In this document: positions 37,309-46,936 of the stretch, one piece after another | How the letters are laid out: every line of letters begins with the position of its first letter | Position numbering within the stretch: position 1 is the stretch's first letter | Assembly: GCF_018100925.1 (NCBI RefSeq) | Contig: NZ_JAGJEH010000007.1 | Coordinates: forward strand, 186,001 to 250,000 | Reading direction: 5' to 3' | Source of the DNA: Pseudoalteromonas luteoviolacea | GTDB lineage: Bacteria > Pseudomonadota > Gammaproteobacteria > Enterobacterales > Alteromonadaceae | Length of the DNA: 64,000 bases | Notes under the pieces: model-generated | Seen by the model: only the letters and a program-made list of their open reading frames with translations | Databases searched by the model: none | Told to the model about the DNA's origin: nothing | Program-made: the position numbers and the translations under genes

Positions 37309-37342
37309 AATGGGCCGGCTTAATTCACTGGCCAGCCCATTT
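37309..37342 (+). terminator. Terminator of the chemoreceptor/binding-protein operon
   Basis: Arms AATGGGC-C-GGC and GCC-A-GCCCATT (37309-37319 and 37332-37342) form a GC-rich stem with one mismatch, followed by TTAAAT-type sequence. It ends 90 bases before the broken S41 gene. Confidence 0.65.
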
Positions 37343-37433
37343 AAATAAAAAAATCCAATAAATAAACATTGACTGTTAAACAAACCAATTATAAAAATGG
37401 AAATACATAAAATACAAAAAGCAAGGATTACGC

Positions 37434-39191
37434 ATGTATTTCAATAAAAACAAAATAAATAAATTAATATCTTTTTCATTACTTTTCTCTTCAAACTTTG
37501 TATTTTCTTCACAAAACATCCAACCATTAAGCACTACTTATGATAAGGCCGTGATTCAAGACATTGCTGAATTTGCTGAGCTAGTACACAGAATAAGATA
37601 TTTTTATCCAAGTGAAACAAATAATGCGACGCAATGGGAGTATTTTTTATAATATAGTATATCAGAAATACTAAAGCTCCCCACTGAAGATCGCTTAGAA
37701 CATGGCTTAAACCTACTAAAATCAGTTACTCCATTAATCGAACGCGAAAAGAGCAAACTACCTGACTTAAAAGAGTCCGAACAGCTTTATCACTGGATAA
37801 ACTTTGGGCCTCGTCAATACAACTTTTTCTTTAGAGTAATATTAAAATCTGACCCACAATATATTCCAGCGCCAAATGCGCTGGTTTACTCCGATTGGTA
37901 TAATGGACAGGAACTCCACTGGCCACTATTTAGCCGTAAACAAGATCTTCATCTAGGTAAGGTTCATCATTCAATTGACGGGCCAGTATCATTGGAAGAC
38001 CCTGCGACATGTATGGCAGCTGTAAGCTCCATCTGGGGTGAAATACATCATTTTTGGCCTTATTTTGAGCAAGTATCAGTAGATTGGGAATCAAGCCATG
38101 TCGAGTTACTCAATGGGTGTTTGGGTGACATTGATAAATTAGAACAAGTAATAAGAACTGAGTTTACTAAGCTTCAAGACAACCATGTATGGGTCGGGTT
38201 ACCCAGAGAATATCGTGAATCAAACTTCTATCGACTCCCCCTAGATATTGACCATATTGAGGGAAAAGCAATCGTTACTAATAAAACGTCATATTTAACG
38301 CTACAAGCAGAGATAGGCGATGAGCTTATTTCAATTGACGGTACGCCTACCGATAAACTCATTGAAAATTATAAAAACCAAACACTTAAAAGTGTACATA
38401 GAGCTGAAATCATGGCCACTCGAATGTTACCAAGGCTGTATAATGCACCACAGCTCGTTGACCTAGAATTCAAAAAGCCTGACGGTCGAGTCATCACAAC
38501 TTCAACGGCATCAATACACGACAACGTAATAGGTCCATTTAACAGACCAGCAAAAGACGGCTCAGTCATTCAGCAGCTAGGTGATGGAATAACAGTATTC
38601 AGGCCCCATAAACTGTCAAACCATGACGCACTGCAGACCGCAAAGCTAGCTTTAGCAGACAGTCACGGCGTGATATTGGACATGCGTGGATACCCATCTA
38701 ACCTGATGTTGACCAATCAAGCTCTGGGCATGTTCACTGACAACCCCCTGAAACTTGGCGAATTCTCATTTTTTATCCAACTATTGCCAAACCGAGAACA
38801 AGCATTCAAAGCTGAACAACTTTCACCCACACCAGCTACACCACAATTATTTAATGTCCCGATAGTAGCAATGGCTGGACGCAATAACCAAAGTGCAGGA
38901 GAACATATGATGCAATGGGTTCAATCAATGGGTATACCTATTGTAGGTGAGGTCACTGCTGGTATTAACGGCGAACACGTCCATGCTCAATTATTTGGTG
39001 GCCATGCAAATGGAGGGATTTCGTTTCGATATACCGGATCTTTATCCAATCAATTCGATGGCAGTAAGCTGATTGGTGTGGGTATTCAGCCAGATATCCT
39101 TACACCTATTACTCAAGAGTCGATTCAACAGAGTCGAGATATACAAATGCAAGCAGCGATTACGCAGCTTAAACGTATGATGCAACATTAA
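37434..39191 (+). pseudogene. S41-family peptidase (interrupted by one in-frame stop)
   Basis: The frame from ATG 37434 to stop 39189-39191 is continuous for 585 codons except for a TAA at 37650-37652 (codon 73). Both sides align without gap to the intact paralogue at 40530-42314: before it FVHRVRYFYPSE/LVHRIRYFYPSE and WDYFL/WEYFL; after it SISEIL/VISDM, CMAA-SSIWGEI-HFWPYFEQV, KLQDNH, VGEVTAGING and SKLIGVGIQPD. In the paralogue the residue at the stop is Glu, so one G-to-T change explains it. It has a signal peptide, PDZ-like region and the S41 serine in NQSAGEH. The downstream part could still be translated from an internal start, but this would lack export. Confidence 0.88.
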
Positions 39192-39997
39192 TTCTGTACG
39201 AGCTAGACTGTCTAATATGGCAGTCTAACGCTCAGGCTGCATTAAATTCCTGCTAACTTTAGGTTTGCATTTTACAAATGCCACTGAGTATTTTCTTTAC
39301 AATGCAATTTATATAAATATAAAGATAGGCGTGTAAAGATAAAATGAAGATTCTACTCTCATAAACATATAACCTAAACACACCTCGAAAGGACAGCTAA
39401 CCAACCGAAATTCAGTTGAAATTAGCTTTGGTAAGCATAGACAAAATTCGCTAAAAAACTGAGAGAAATTAGAAAAAATCATGAAAAAACAGTGACAAGA
39501 GATATAAAAGCTCGCCTTTATTCACAAAAACTCAACGCCCACTAGTACACTAACAAAGCGTATGTCGCCCACACCTGTATAGATCACTAATGATATCTAT
39601 TTCGGACTATTACCTTAAATTGAGTAATTAAATACTCAACAAAGCGAGAAGAATTCAATCAAAAGTTTGACTCAGCAACTAAAAACAACCACAAAAGCTT
39701 AATCGCAACCTTATAGATTCAAAAATGGCTATTAACTTCCTGTTATTAAACCTCACATAATCATAAACCATGCTAACAACATTAATTGAAAATTAAGCAC
39801 AATTCATATCATGAAAAACTCCTCAACAAAAAAGAAACTCTTTAAAACCTTAAGAAAACTAAAATCTCATTTATGAAAAATTTATAAAGCAGTGAAAAAC
39901 ACAAAAAAACCTAAAGAAAACTATTTACAACATAAAAAAACACCTCTAAGGTAATAACCAACACAATAAAGTGTTTTATAAAAATTAAGGATTAATA
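39192..39997. other. Long AT-rich intergenic region upstream of the double-Gly peptide gene
   Basis: About 800 bases with no supported gene. A weak stem-loop TAGACTG / CAGTCTA lies at 39204-39227 after the S41 pseudogene. Composition is conspicuously A-rich compared with flanking genes. The promoter of the peptide gene must be near its right end; an AACAC-N6-GTGTT dyad lies at 39960-39975. Confidence 0.6.
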
Positions 39998-40204
39998 ATG
40001 AAGCTTTCTCTAAATAAGAAAAAAATCAAATCTCTAAGCCAAGACAACAAGCAGCTTCCTAATCAAGCTACACCAGCAATTGCTGGCGGTCGCCTTACTG
40101 ATAACTGCACAAACAACTACTATTCTAATAAATTTCAAAACTGTAACACTTTAATCCATACCGATCGCAATCAAACGGCTTGTTGCCCATCTGCTGCATG
40201 CTAA
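39998..40204 (+). CDS. Double-glycine-leader, Cys-rich peptide (candidate RiPP or bacteriocin precursor)
   Basis: This 68-residue peptide starts with ATG six bases after AAGGA and is followed by a perfect terminator, so it is a real one-gene unit. Residues 1-31 look like a leader: basic and Leu-rich start (MKLSLNKKKIKSLS), then TPAIAGG with the double glycine at 30-31. The 37-residue core (32-68) has five Cys (37, 49, 62, 63, 68), many Asn/Thr and Tyr-Tyr, ending CCPSAAC. No lantibiotic dehydratase, cyclase, radical-SAM or C39 peptidase gene is in the window. It is flanked by two S41-peptidase paralogues. Whether it is modified, exported or simply disulfide-bonded is unknown. Confidence 0.75.
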   Translation: MKLSLNKKKIKSLSQDNKQLPNQATPAIAGGRLTDNCTNNYYSNKFQNCNTLIHTDRNQTACCPSAAC

Positions 40205-40529
40205 AATACAATTTCAAGTAAACTTTAAAATAAAAAGAGATAATTTCAGTTATAAAATAGATTTATCTCTTTTTAAATTACCTTCCCAGCTTTATAAAAC
40301 TACCAATTTAAAACCACATTAAATCTAAAATTAACATTTTAGGCTGAGACATTTAGATAATAAGTAGAGTTTGGCTCTGGCTATAATCGGTTTAGAACAT
40401 AATTTCACTTTAAACTCAAGTGCGGGCTTTAAGCTACTTCTTCAAAAAGACATACAGTGAAACAGCTGCGGTAAAAAAGTGGAACTATTCATAGCACCAC
40501 TTTTTGCTAGTTTAATATGCGCTAGAACC
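40205..40529. other. Intergenic region downstream of the peptide gene
   Basis: Contains the peptide terminator at 40232-40274; otherwise no gene is supported. It separates the peptide from the convergent S41 gene. Confidence 0.55.
40232..40274. terminator. Intrinsic terminator of the peptide gene
   Basis: Perfect 12-base arms AAAAAGAGATAA (40232-40243) and TTATCTCTTTTT (40263-40274), 19-base loop. The A/T tails make it usable in both directions. Confidence 0.85.
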
Positions 40530-42314
40530 TTAACGTGCTAACGCCTGACGAACAAGTTGAGTTGCTTTTTCCATCTGAACATCTCGACTTTCCACAATAG
40601 ATGCTTGTGTGGCTGGTACTAAGTAGTCCGGCTGAATACCCACTCCAATCAACTTACTCCCATCAACCTGATCAGAACGAGAGGCAGTATATATATATGT
40701 TACCCCACCATTAGCTTGGCCGGAAAACACCGTTCCAAACATAATATCGCCATTAATCCCTGCTGTTACCTCACCGACAATAGGAATATCCATATTTTGA
40801 GCAATCATTAAAAAATGTTCACCAGAACTTTGATTGTAGGTTTGAGATATGGCCACAGTAGGCACGTCATATAGCTTTTCATTTAGAGGGACACCGAGAT
40901 CAAAAGACAAAGTGTGAGGGTCTGCCTGATTCGGTAACCTCTGGACAAATTGCTTAAAAGGACCAATTGTCGCTTTAGCGTCAGTGAAATAACCCAGAAG
41001 AGAGCGAATTAATGCGAAGTTTTTTGGGTAACCACGCATGTCCAAAACTATCGCTTGGGCAGTTTTAAGCCTCTCCTTTGCAGCGTCATAATGTGCTTGC
41101 TCTTTGATGTCATAAAGACGCAGGGCTACAACTCCATCACCCAACTCCTTAATCAGTGGCGGTTGTGTCTGGTTGTTGTAAAACCTACCTATCACTTTGT
41201 TATGTATTGTCGCCGTAGTGGTGGTGATTATTTCTCCACTTGGCTTTTTGAAAGTAAGTTTGTATAGATCCGGGGATTGATATGTATAGGCAAGCTGAGC
41301 TATTGCGATACTTCTTTCGAAATGTTTACTACGTAATCTAGTGCCTAGCATTTCATTTACCAGCTCAGCCACAGGCACATCATCAATTGCAAGTAGTTCA
41401 TCCCCAATATCGATTTGCTGCGATAGATAGTCTGTTTTGTGAGTAAGGATCGCTTTATTTTCTATCTGTTGTAGTCGAATTGGTAAACTATACTGCCCAT
41501 AAGCTGAATATTCCTCAGGGAGTCCAAAGTAGAGGTGATTGTCTTGCAGTTTACTCAGCTCTCTACGCGCTGTCGTTTCAAAATTGCCTGGCTCATCAAT
41601 ACACGCCTGCAGTAGCACCGAATGGCTATCTTGCCAATTTACATCTACTTGTTCAAAGTACGGCCAAAAATGATAGATCTCACCCCAAATTGAACTCAGA
41701 GCAGCCATGCACATTGCTGGTTGGTGCAATGACAGGTTTCTTTTTTGTTCCTTAAATGCCTTACCAGCGAGGCTATCTTGTTCACTTAAATACAGGGGCC
41801 AATAAACAGCTTGGCTATCATAAATATCACTATAAAAATCAGACTTTGCAGTTAACATTGAGCTTTTTAGCTCTTCAGGTTTATCTGATAATAGCGTACG
41901 TTCATATACATAAAACCATCGAGCGGCTCCATTGTACCAAGTACGAGCAGCCCCTTGTTTATCCAACACAGGAAGCTTACCTTTGTCGACCTCAATGTAA
42001 GGGGCAACCTTTTTCAATTCCAACATGGCGTATTGCATCCGCGCTGTAGCAGGCTGTTTTACCATATCGCTGATGACATGCTCTAGAAAGTAGTCCCACT
42101 GAGTATCTGAAACAACTTCACTCGGGTAGAAATAACGTACCCTATGCACAAACTCACTAAACTCAATAATATCCGGCAAAGCAGCCTGATATTGTGCTTT
42201 ATCTGTAAACTCAGTCTGCACAGCGCTGCCTGCGTTGTCACTGGCATGAGAAGTGCTTGTCATTGTCAGCAATATGCCAACATAGATCACACTTATTTTT
42301 TGTCTTAACTTCAT
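40530..42314 (-). CDS. S41-family (IRBP/tricorn-core-like) exported peptidase
   Basis: This 594-residue protein has a signal peptide (cleavage about SHA-SD, residue 24-25), an N-terminal helical domain shared only with its broken paralogue in this window, a PDZ-like segment (GDELLAIDDVPV) and a C-terminal S41 domain: AIVLDMRGYPKN, NQSSGEHFL with the presumed catalytic serine, then GEVTAGING. The Lys of CtpA-type enzymes (T-GKG) is absent, as in IRBP-like S41 proteins that use other residues. It starts six bases after GGAG. It faces the double-glycine peptide gene, so processing of that peptide is a testable guess. Confidence 0.87.
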   Translation of the reverse strand: MKLRQKISVIYVGILLTMTSTSHASDNAGSAVQTEFTDKAQYQAALPDIIEFSEFVHRVRYFYPSEVVSDTQWDYFLEHVISDMVKQPATARMQYAMLELKKVAPYIEVDKGKLPVLDKQGAARTWYNGAARWFYVYERTLLSDKPEELKSSMLTAKSDFYSDIYDSQAVYWPLYLSEQDSLAGKAFKEQKRNLSLHQPAMCMAALSSIWGEIYHFWPYFEQVDVNWQDSHSVLLQACIDEPGNFETTARRELSKLQDNHLYFGLPEEYSAYGQYSLPIRLQQIENKAILTHKTDYLSQQIDIGDELLAIDDVPVAELVNEMLGTRLRSKHFERSIAIAQLAYTYQSPDLYKLTFKKPSGEIITTTTATIHNKVIGRFYNNQTQPPLIKELGDGVVALRLYDIKEQAHYDAAKERLKTAQAIVLDMRGYPKNFALIRSLLGYFTDAKATIGPFKQFVQRLPNQADPHTLSFDLGVPLNEKLYDVPTVAISQTYNQSSGEHFLMIAQNMDIPIVGEVTAGINGDIMFGTVFSGQANGGVTYIYTASRSDQVDGSKLIGVGIQPDYLVPATQASIVESRDVQMEKATQLVRQALAR

Positions 42315-42739
42315 ACTAACTCCTTTTTTATTATGTAAGCCAAAACTACATTATAAAACGGCAAGGATTTGTCAATAAACCAATAAAATCAATGATTTAT
42401 TTAATATCAGTAGTGTGATTGTCTAAAACTGTTGGCAGTTGCATCGAGTGCTGAATTGGTGGCAGGAATGTCTCATTTAATTAATAACATAACGAAAATA
42501 GAGTTAACTCTTAGTTACTCGCTCAATTAACGCAATAAAAACCTCCACATCATTGAAATTATTGATTAAAGTTAAAAAGGAAAGATACTAAATGAAGCTG
42601 TATTTACATATGAATTTCGCTTAGTAGAATACTTAAACCCTCATATTTTTTACTGAGCGAGCAATTTATGCTTGTATTAACATATAGTAACGGTATCGTA
42701 TAGCAAATTTTATAATCAAGCTTGTTTGTTGGAAGTCAA
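42315..42739. other. Divergent intergenic region between the S41 and fimbrial chaperone genes
   Basis: No gene supported. It must contain promoters for both directions. AT-rich; no sigma-54 pair seen here. Confidence 0.55.
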
Positions 42740-43435
42740 ATGCGTTTACTAATGTTACTCCTTTTTTGGTTATCAATCCCTGCCATGGCCTATCAAGTTC
42801 AACCCATGATTGTTGACTTAGCTGCACATGGTAACAAATCATTAGTCACTTATCGTTTGCAAAACCCTAGTGAAAACACATTACCCATCGAAATAGAAGT
42901 ATATAAGCGTACATTTGATGAAAACCAACAGGAAATACTGGTACCTGCAGAAGACGACTTTATTGTTTTACCACCGCAAGTCGAAGTAAAAGCAAAAAGT
43001 TATCAAGTTTTCCGCGCCAAGTACTTGGGCTCGCCAGAGCTTAAAGAAACCCACTCTTACCGAATTGTATTTAAACAATTACCATTGCCAGATGAAGACG
43101 ATAAATCAGGGGTTAAAATGGTATTTAATTTTGCAACCCTAGTATTTGTCAGCCCTGATGGCATAAAAGCGCAACAGCAAAGTGAGATCCGTTGCGAAAA
43201 AACCGATGATTGCAAGCTCACAATAGCTAACAAAGGTAACCGAGTATTAGACTTATCTCATTTTGACTACCACTTCCACCAAGGCGAAACAGTCATTAGT
43301 TGGGCGCAACTGCAATCAATTACATCTGGGCGCTTCATTATGCCTGGGCACAAGATGGAAGTTGATTTAAAACCCATCATTACAGACAAGCCTTCCAAAA
43401 GCGCAGAGCTAATAAACCTATTCGATAAAAAGTAG
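42740..43435 (+). CDS. Periplasmic fimbrial chaperone (PapD-like)
   Basis: The ATG at 42740 follows GGAAG and yields 231 residues; the frame extends upstream to a TTG at 42722, but the signal peptide MRLLMLLLFWLSIPAMA begins here. Two immunoglobulin-like domains are expected, and the conserved RIVFKQLPLP segment (about 110-120) corresponds to the chaperone strand contacting subunits. It is the first gene of a four-gene chaperone-usher cluster and lies 8 bases before the usher gene. Confidence 0.87.
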   Translation: MRLLMLLLFWLSIPAMAYQVQPMIVDLAAHGNKSLVTYRLQNPSENTLPIEIEVYKRTFDENQQEILVPAEDDFIVLPPQVEVKAKSYQVFRAKYLGSPELKETHSYRIVFKQLPLPDEDDKSGVKMVFNFATLVFVSPDGIKAQQQSEIRCEKTDDCKLTIANKGNRVLDLSHFDYHFHQGETVISWAQLQSITSGRFIMPGHKMEVDLKPIITDKPSKSAELINLFDKK

Positions 43436-43443
43436 CTTTATCT

Positions 43444-45897
43444 ATGTTATTTTTGGGCGCTTATATTCGGCCTATTGATTTGAAGTGTGTGTTATACGCA
43501 CTTCTTTTATTTTGGGTTTCTAAGACATTTTCTGCCACCTTCGAGATGGACTTTCCTGTGCGGCTGCACATTGCCGAGATAGGGCAAGTTTCTGCCGCTA
43601 CCGATGGAATAGAGTTGAAATCGATTGCCGCTACCGAGTTTAAAGACAAAATGCAGTCGGTGTTGAGCGAAGAAATACTGGCATGGTTAACCGAGCTTGG
43701 TGACACAGCCATCACACCGGCTGAATTCTCAGCTAAAGGGATTGAGCTCACCCTACAGCCACAAGACCTGACAATTGAAATGTCCCTGTCAGAAGCGGCA
43801 ATGGCCACAGACAGCTTGTCGTACGGCAGACAAAAGCACTTTGAACTCCCCGAGGGAGAAGCAAAGTGGGCGGTTTTGAATAACCTTAACTTGAATCATG
43901 AACGAACCAATAACAACCATGACCATAGATCACAACTGGAATGGCTAATAGATGCAAATATTGGCGGCGGAGACGGCATCAATATGAAAAGCTCTGTGTT
44001 TTGGGAAAATGGCAATCAGCGATCTAGTAAAGTTTATCGAGGAGAAACAGCATTTTACTATGATCAACCAGATAAGCCATTGCGATACACATTAGGCGAC
44101 ACCAGCATGAATAGCGCAGGGCACTTACCTGGTGCCCAACTGGCTGGATTTAGTATTGAGAAAGCTTACTCTAAATTGCAACCACAACGTCGTATCACAC
44201 CCGGCAATAGCCAACAGTTTGTGCTTCCTCGCGCTGCTCTGCTCGAAGTTTACATCAATGATTTTTTGATCTCCCGATTGCGTTTAAAAGCGGGTCGATA
44301 TGACCTAAGTGATCTGCCGCTCACATCAGGGGAGAACAATATTCACGTGGTTGCAACTTACCCCAATGGCGAAAAAGAAGATTTTTATTTTACAACACAT
44401 TACAATGCTAGATTGCTAGCAAAAGGACTAAGTGATTACTCACTGTCAGTTGGTTATCTCTCTTCTCTTGAAGACCAACGTTTTCACTATGACGACGACT
44501 TAATCATATCTGGTACATATGAATACGGATTAAGCGATTCCTTTACATTTGGTTTCAATGGCGCTGTGCACCCGCGAGGCCATGTGCTGGGTACACTGGC
44601 AACCATTAATAGCCCGATAGGTAATCTCTCGCTGCGCTACTCTCAAAGTGAAGTGAATGGCACAGTGGGCAGTATCTACTCGCTGGAAACTGAACATAGT
44701 ATTTTCGGTCACGGTAATGTTGGCTCACCAAACTTCCGATTGGGGTACGAGATCAGCCATGACTTTACCAGCAGCCCTTGGCTTGAATTCGATACCAGAA
44801 ACAACCGCAACCGTGCATTTGTTGATTATAGCTATTTTATTAATGAACATATGGACTTGAACTTCAACGCAACGCGTGCCCAAAACGATGATAACTTTGT
44901 AACTGACAGCATCACCGCTGAATTTAATGTTCGATATGAGACAATTCGCTTGAGAATGGGTTACAACCATACCCAAAGTGAAGATGATAGAATTGAGCCT
45001 GACAACCAGTTCTTTCTCAACTTTACTTGGAATTACGACAGCCGTGAAAATAGCAATCGTGCAAGAGCCCAATACAACAGTCGCACCAAGGTATCGAGTG
45101 CCAGCTACGCAAAAACCAATCACAATTTCGTCAATGACTATGGTTATCAAGTACTGGCTGAGCAAGGGGAAGACTTTAGACAGGAGCAATTAGAAGCGAG
45201 TTATACAGGCGCTTTTGTCAGAGCAGATATCAGTGCCAACAACCATTCCCGTTTTGGCATTCGTTCAGACAGTAGCGCCAGTGTGAACTTATCAACCAGC
45301 TTAGGTGTTGCTGATGGCCACTTTGGTATGGGGGCGACCACCACCGCGCCATTTGCCGTAGTGACCAAACACAATACACTTAAAGATGCAGATGTGTTGA
45401 TAAATGTTGATAGGACTGGGCGAGCGCAAACTAAACCAAGCAACCATATAGGTGCTCTCATTGATTTAGGTAACGGCTACAGTAAAACTCAGCTTAACAT
45501 TGATGTACCTGACGCCCCACTTGGCTACGACTGGGGTCCTGGCATCTATGTTAAAGTAGGAGGCGCAGCAACAGGCCATCATATTCAAATAGGGTCTGAC
45601 TTATCATATACCATTATTGGCACCTTAGTTGATGATAAAGGCACACCAATTGCAATGAAACGAGGGCGTATTGTAAAACAGCAAAACGCCGAGTCCGCCG
45701 ATCCCCAAGCACAAAGTTGGCCGTTTTTCACCAACCGCGCCGGGCGCTTTGTGGTAGAAGGAATAAGCTTGGGTCATTTTGACATCGAGTTGAATAACTT
45801 AGTCGGACAACTGAATATTGCTGACACCGAACAGCGGTTTGTCAGAATAGGTAAAGTAGTATTAAAACCAGCCCAGCCTAAAGGAGGCGCACATTGA
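43444..45897 (+). CDS. Outer-membrane fimbrial usher
   Basis: This 817-residue protein is an usher: N-terminal signal-like helix (about 14-30), a periplasmic N-domain, a beta-barrel with LRYTLGDTSMNSAGHLPGAQ and the plug region PRAALLEVYINDFLISRLRLKAGRYDLSDLPLTSGENN, and C-terminal domains (GTLVDDKGTPIAMKRG; AGRFVVEGISLGHFDIEL). It recruits chaperone-subunit complexes and threads the pilus outwards. It resembles the alternate (CS1/CFA-type) ushers more than FimD, though this placement is by impression. Its stop touches the next gene. Confidence 0.87.
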   Translation: MLFLGAYIRPIDLKCVLYALLLFWVSKTFSATFEMDFPVRLHIAEIGQVSAATDGIELKSIAATEFKDKMQSVLSEEILAWLTELGDTAITPAEFSAKGIELTLQPQDLTIEMSLSEAAMATDSLSYGRQKHFELPEGEAKWAVLNNLNLNHERTNNNHDHRSQLEWLIDANIGGGDGINMKSSVFWENGNQRSSKVYRGETAFYYDQPDKPLRYTLGDTSMNSAGHLPGAQLAGFSIEKAYSKLQPQRRITPGNSQQFVLPRAALLEVYINDFLISRLRLKAGRYDLSDLPLTSGENNIHVVATYPNGEKEDFYFTTHYNARLLAKGLSDYSLSVGYLSSLEDQRFHYDDDLIISGTYEYGLSDSFTFGFNGAVHPRGHVLGTLATINSPIGNLSLRYSQSEVNGTVGSIYSLETEHSIFGHGNVGSPNFRLGYEISHDFTSSPWLEFDTRNNRNRAFVDYSYFINEHMDLNFNATRAQNDDNFVTDSITAEFNVRYETIRLRMGYNHTQSEDDRIEPDNQFFLNFTWNYDSRENSNRARAQYNSRTKVSSASYAKTNHNFVNDYGYQVLAEQGEDFRQEQLEASYTGAFVRADISANNHSRFGIRSDSSASVNLSTSLGVADGHFGMGATTTAPFAVVTKHNTLKDADVLINVDRTGRAQTKPSNHIGALIDLGNGYSKTQLNIDVPDAPLGYDWGPGIYVKVGGAATGHHIQIGSDLSYTIIGTLVDDKGTPIAMKRGRIVKQQNAESADPQAQSWPFFTNRAGRFVVEGISLGHFDIELNNLVGQLNIADTEQRFVRIGKVVLKPAQPKGGAH

Positions 45898-46763
45898 TGA
45901 AGTTCAAGATCTTGGTATTGCTGATTTTGAGTTATCTGCTGTTCACTTCACCAGCACAGGCTAACTGGCGCAATTGCTACGGTAATTTATTAGCCACCTC
46001 CAATCCCAGCGATATTATTACTGAGCACAAAAATCGTGTTTCAGTCTTTTTACCCCTTAAAGTGCAGGTGTCAGATAGGTTACTCGACTGCGCCGATGAG
46101 ATATGGGTTGAAGATGTCTACTACTACTCAATGGTTTTTGAAGGCCCTACTCAGGATAAATACGCCAAGCTGTTTGATGCTCAGTTTAAAAAAATCAAAG
46201 TGAGAAATGGTATTTGGAAGTCAAAGCTCACAGATCGCTCTACTCAAATGTGGGTGCGCCTGAGGCATTACAGCTTATTCCCAGCAGGTGAATATTACGG
46301 TGCCATTAAAGTATCAGTTGTTAGAAACAACCAAGTCGTAGAAGAGCAATATCTAGACATGACTTATTATTCTGAGCCCCAAGTGTCAATATCACTGGAT
46401 AATAATAGTAAAGGCAAAGTATCCGGTGGTCATGGCCAATACCAGATCAACTTGGGCGAACTGAAAAGTAATATGCGTTTTTACTGGGGCATTAAAATTC
46501 TCAGCAATAGCTCTTACGATATTGTCTTGGACTCTGAATTCAATGGATTGCGTCATGAAACCAACACTCGAGCACTGATTGATTACACCATCGCCTTTGA
46601 TAACGTCAAAATATCGTCATCAGAGCAACTTAATCGCAGCTACAACTTTTATTCAGGTGTCAAAAATAAGTGGTATGGCTTTGAATTTGTTTTGGGCAAT
46701 GTCGAGCTAATGCCAGCTGGCTATTATCGAGATAATTTATCACTCACTGTATATCCCAGGTAA
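45897..46763 (+). CDS. Putative fimbrial tip protein or adhesin
   Basis: The stop of the usher gene and this ATG share one base (TGATG), nine bases after AGGAGG; a TTG at 45894 is an alternative. The 288-residue product has a signal peptide (cleavage about AQA-NW, residue 22) and is otherwise beta-rich with two Cys near the N-terminus (NC, DC). I do not recognise a domain. The position after the usher and the size suggest the tip adhesin of this pilus. It ends before a separate promoter for the pilin. Confidence 0.65.
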   Translation: MKFKILVLLILSYLLFTSPAQANWRNCYGNLLATSNPSDIITEHKNRVSVFLPLKVQVSDRLLDCADEIWVEDVYYYSMVFEGPTQDKYAKLFDAQFKKIKVRNGIWKSKLTDRSTQMWVRLRHYSLFPAGEYYGAIKVSVVRNNQVVEEQYLDMTYYSEPQVSISLDNNSKGKVSGGHGQYQINLGELKSNMRFYWGIKILSNSSYDIVLDSEFNGLRHETNTRALIDYTIAFDNVKISSSEQLNRSYNFYSGVKNKWYGFEFVLGNVELMPAGYYRDNLSLTVYPR

Positions 46764-46836
46764 GCATATGATAATAAAAGGTTAAATGAATTTTTATCAC
46801 ACAGAGCACAAAAAGTTTGGAATAATATTTCATTCT

Positions 46837-46852
46837 TGGCACACCCTTTGCT
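46837..46852 (+). promoter_or_regulatory. Sigma-54 promoter of the pilin gene
   Basis: TGGCAC-ACCCT-TTGCT is a full match to the sigma-54 consensus, with GG and GC at the required 10-base spacing. The predicted start is about 46863, just before a hairpin CTAGGC-AACGAC-GCCTAG (46866-46883) that would cap the 5' end of the mRNA. The pilin ATG is about 75 bases further. Confidence 0.88.
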
Positions 46853-46936
46853 TTTAAAATATCAACTAGGCAACGACGCCTAGAATTGAAAACTAGATAT
46901 AAAAACTACTTCGTGTTTTGTTTAAGGGGAAAAGCC

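Noticed and set aside
39192..39997. Hidden second precursor peptide or modification gene in the A-rich gap
   Set aside because: All frames are broken by frequent stops, and no ribosome site with a plausible peptide was found.
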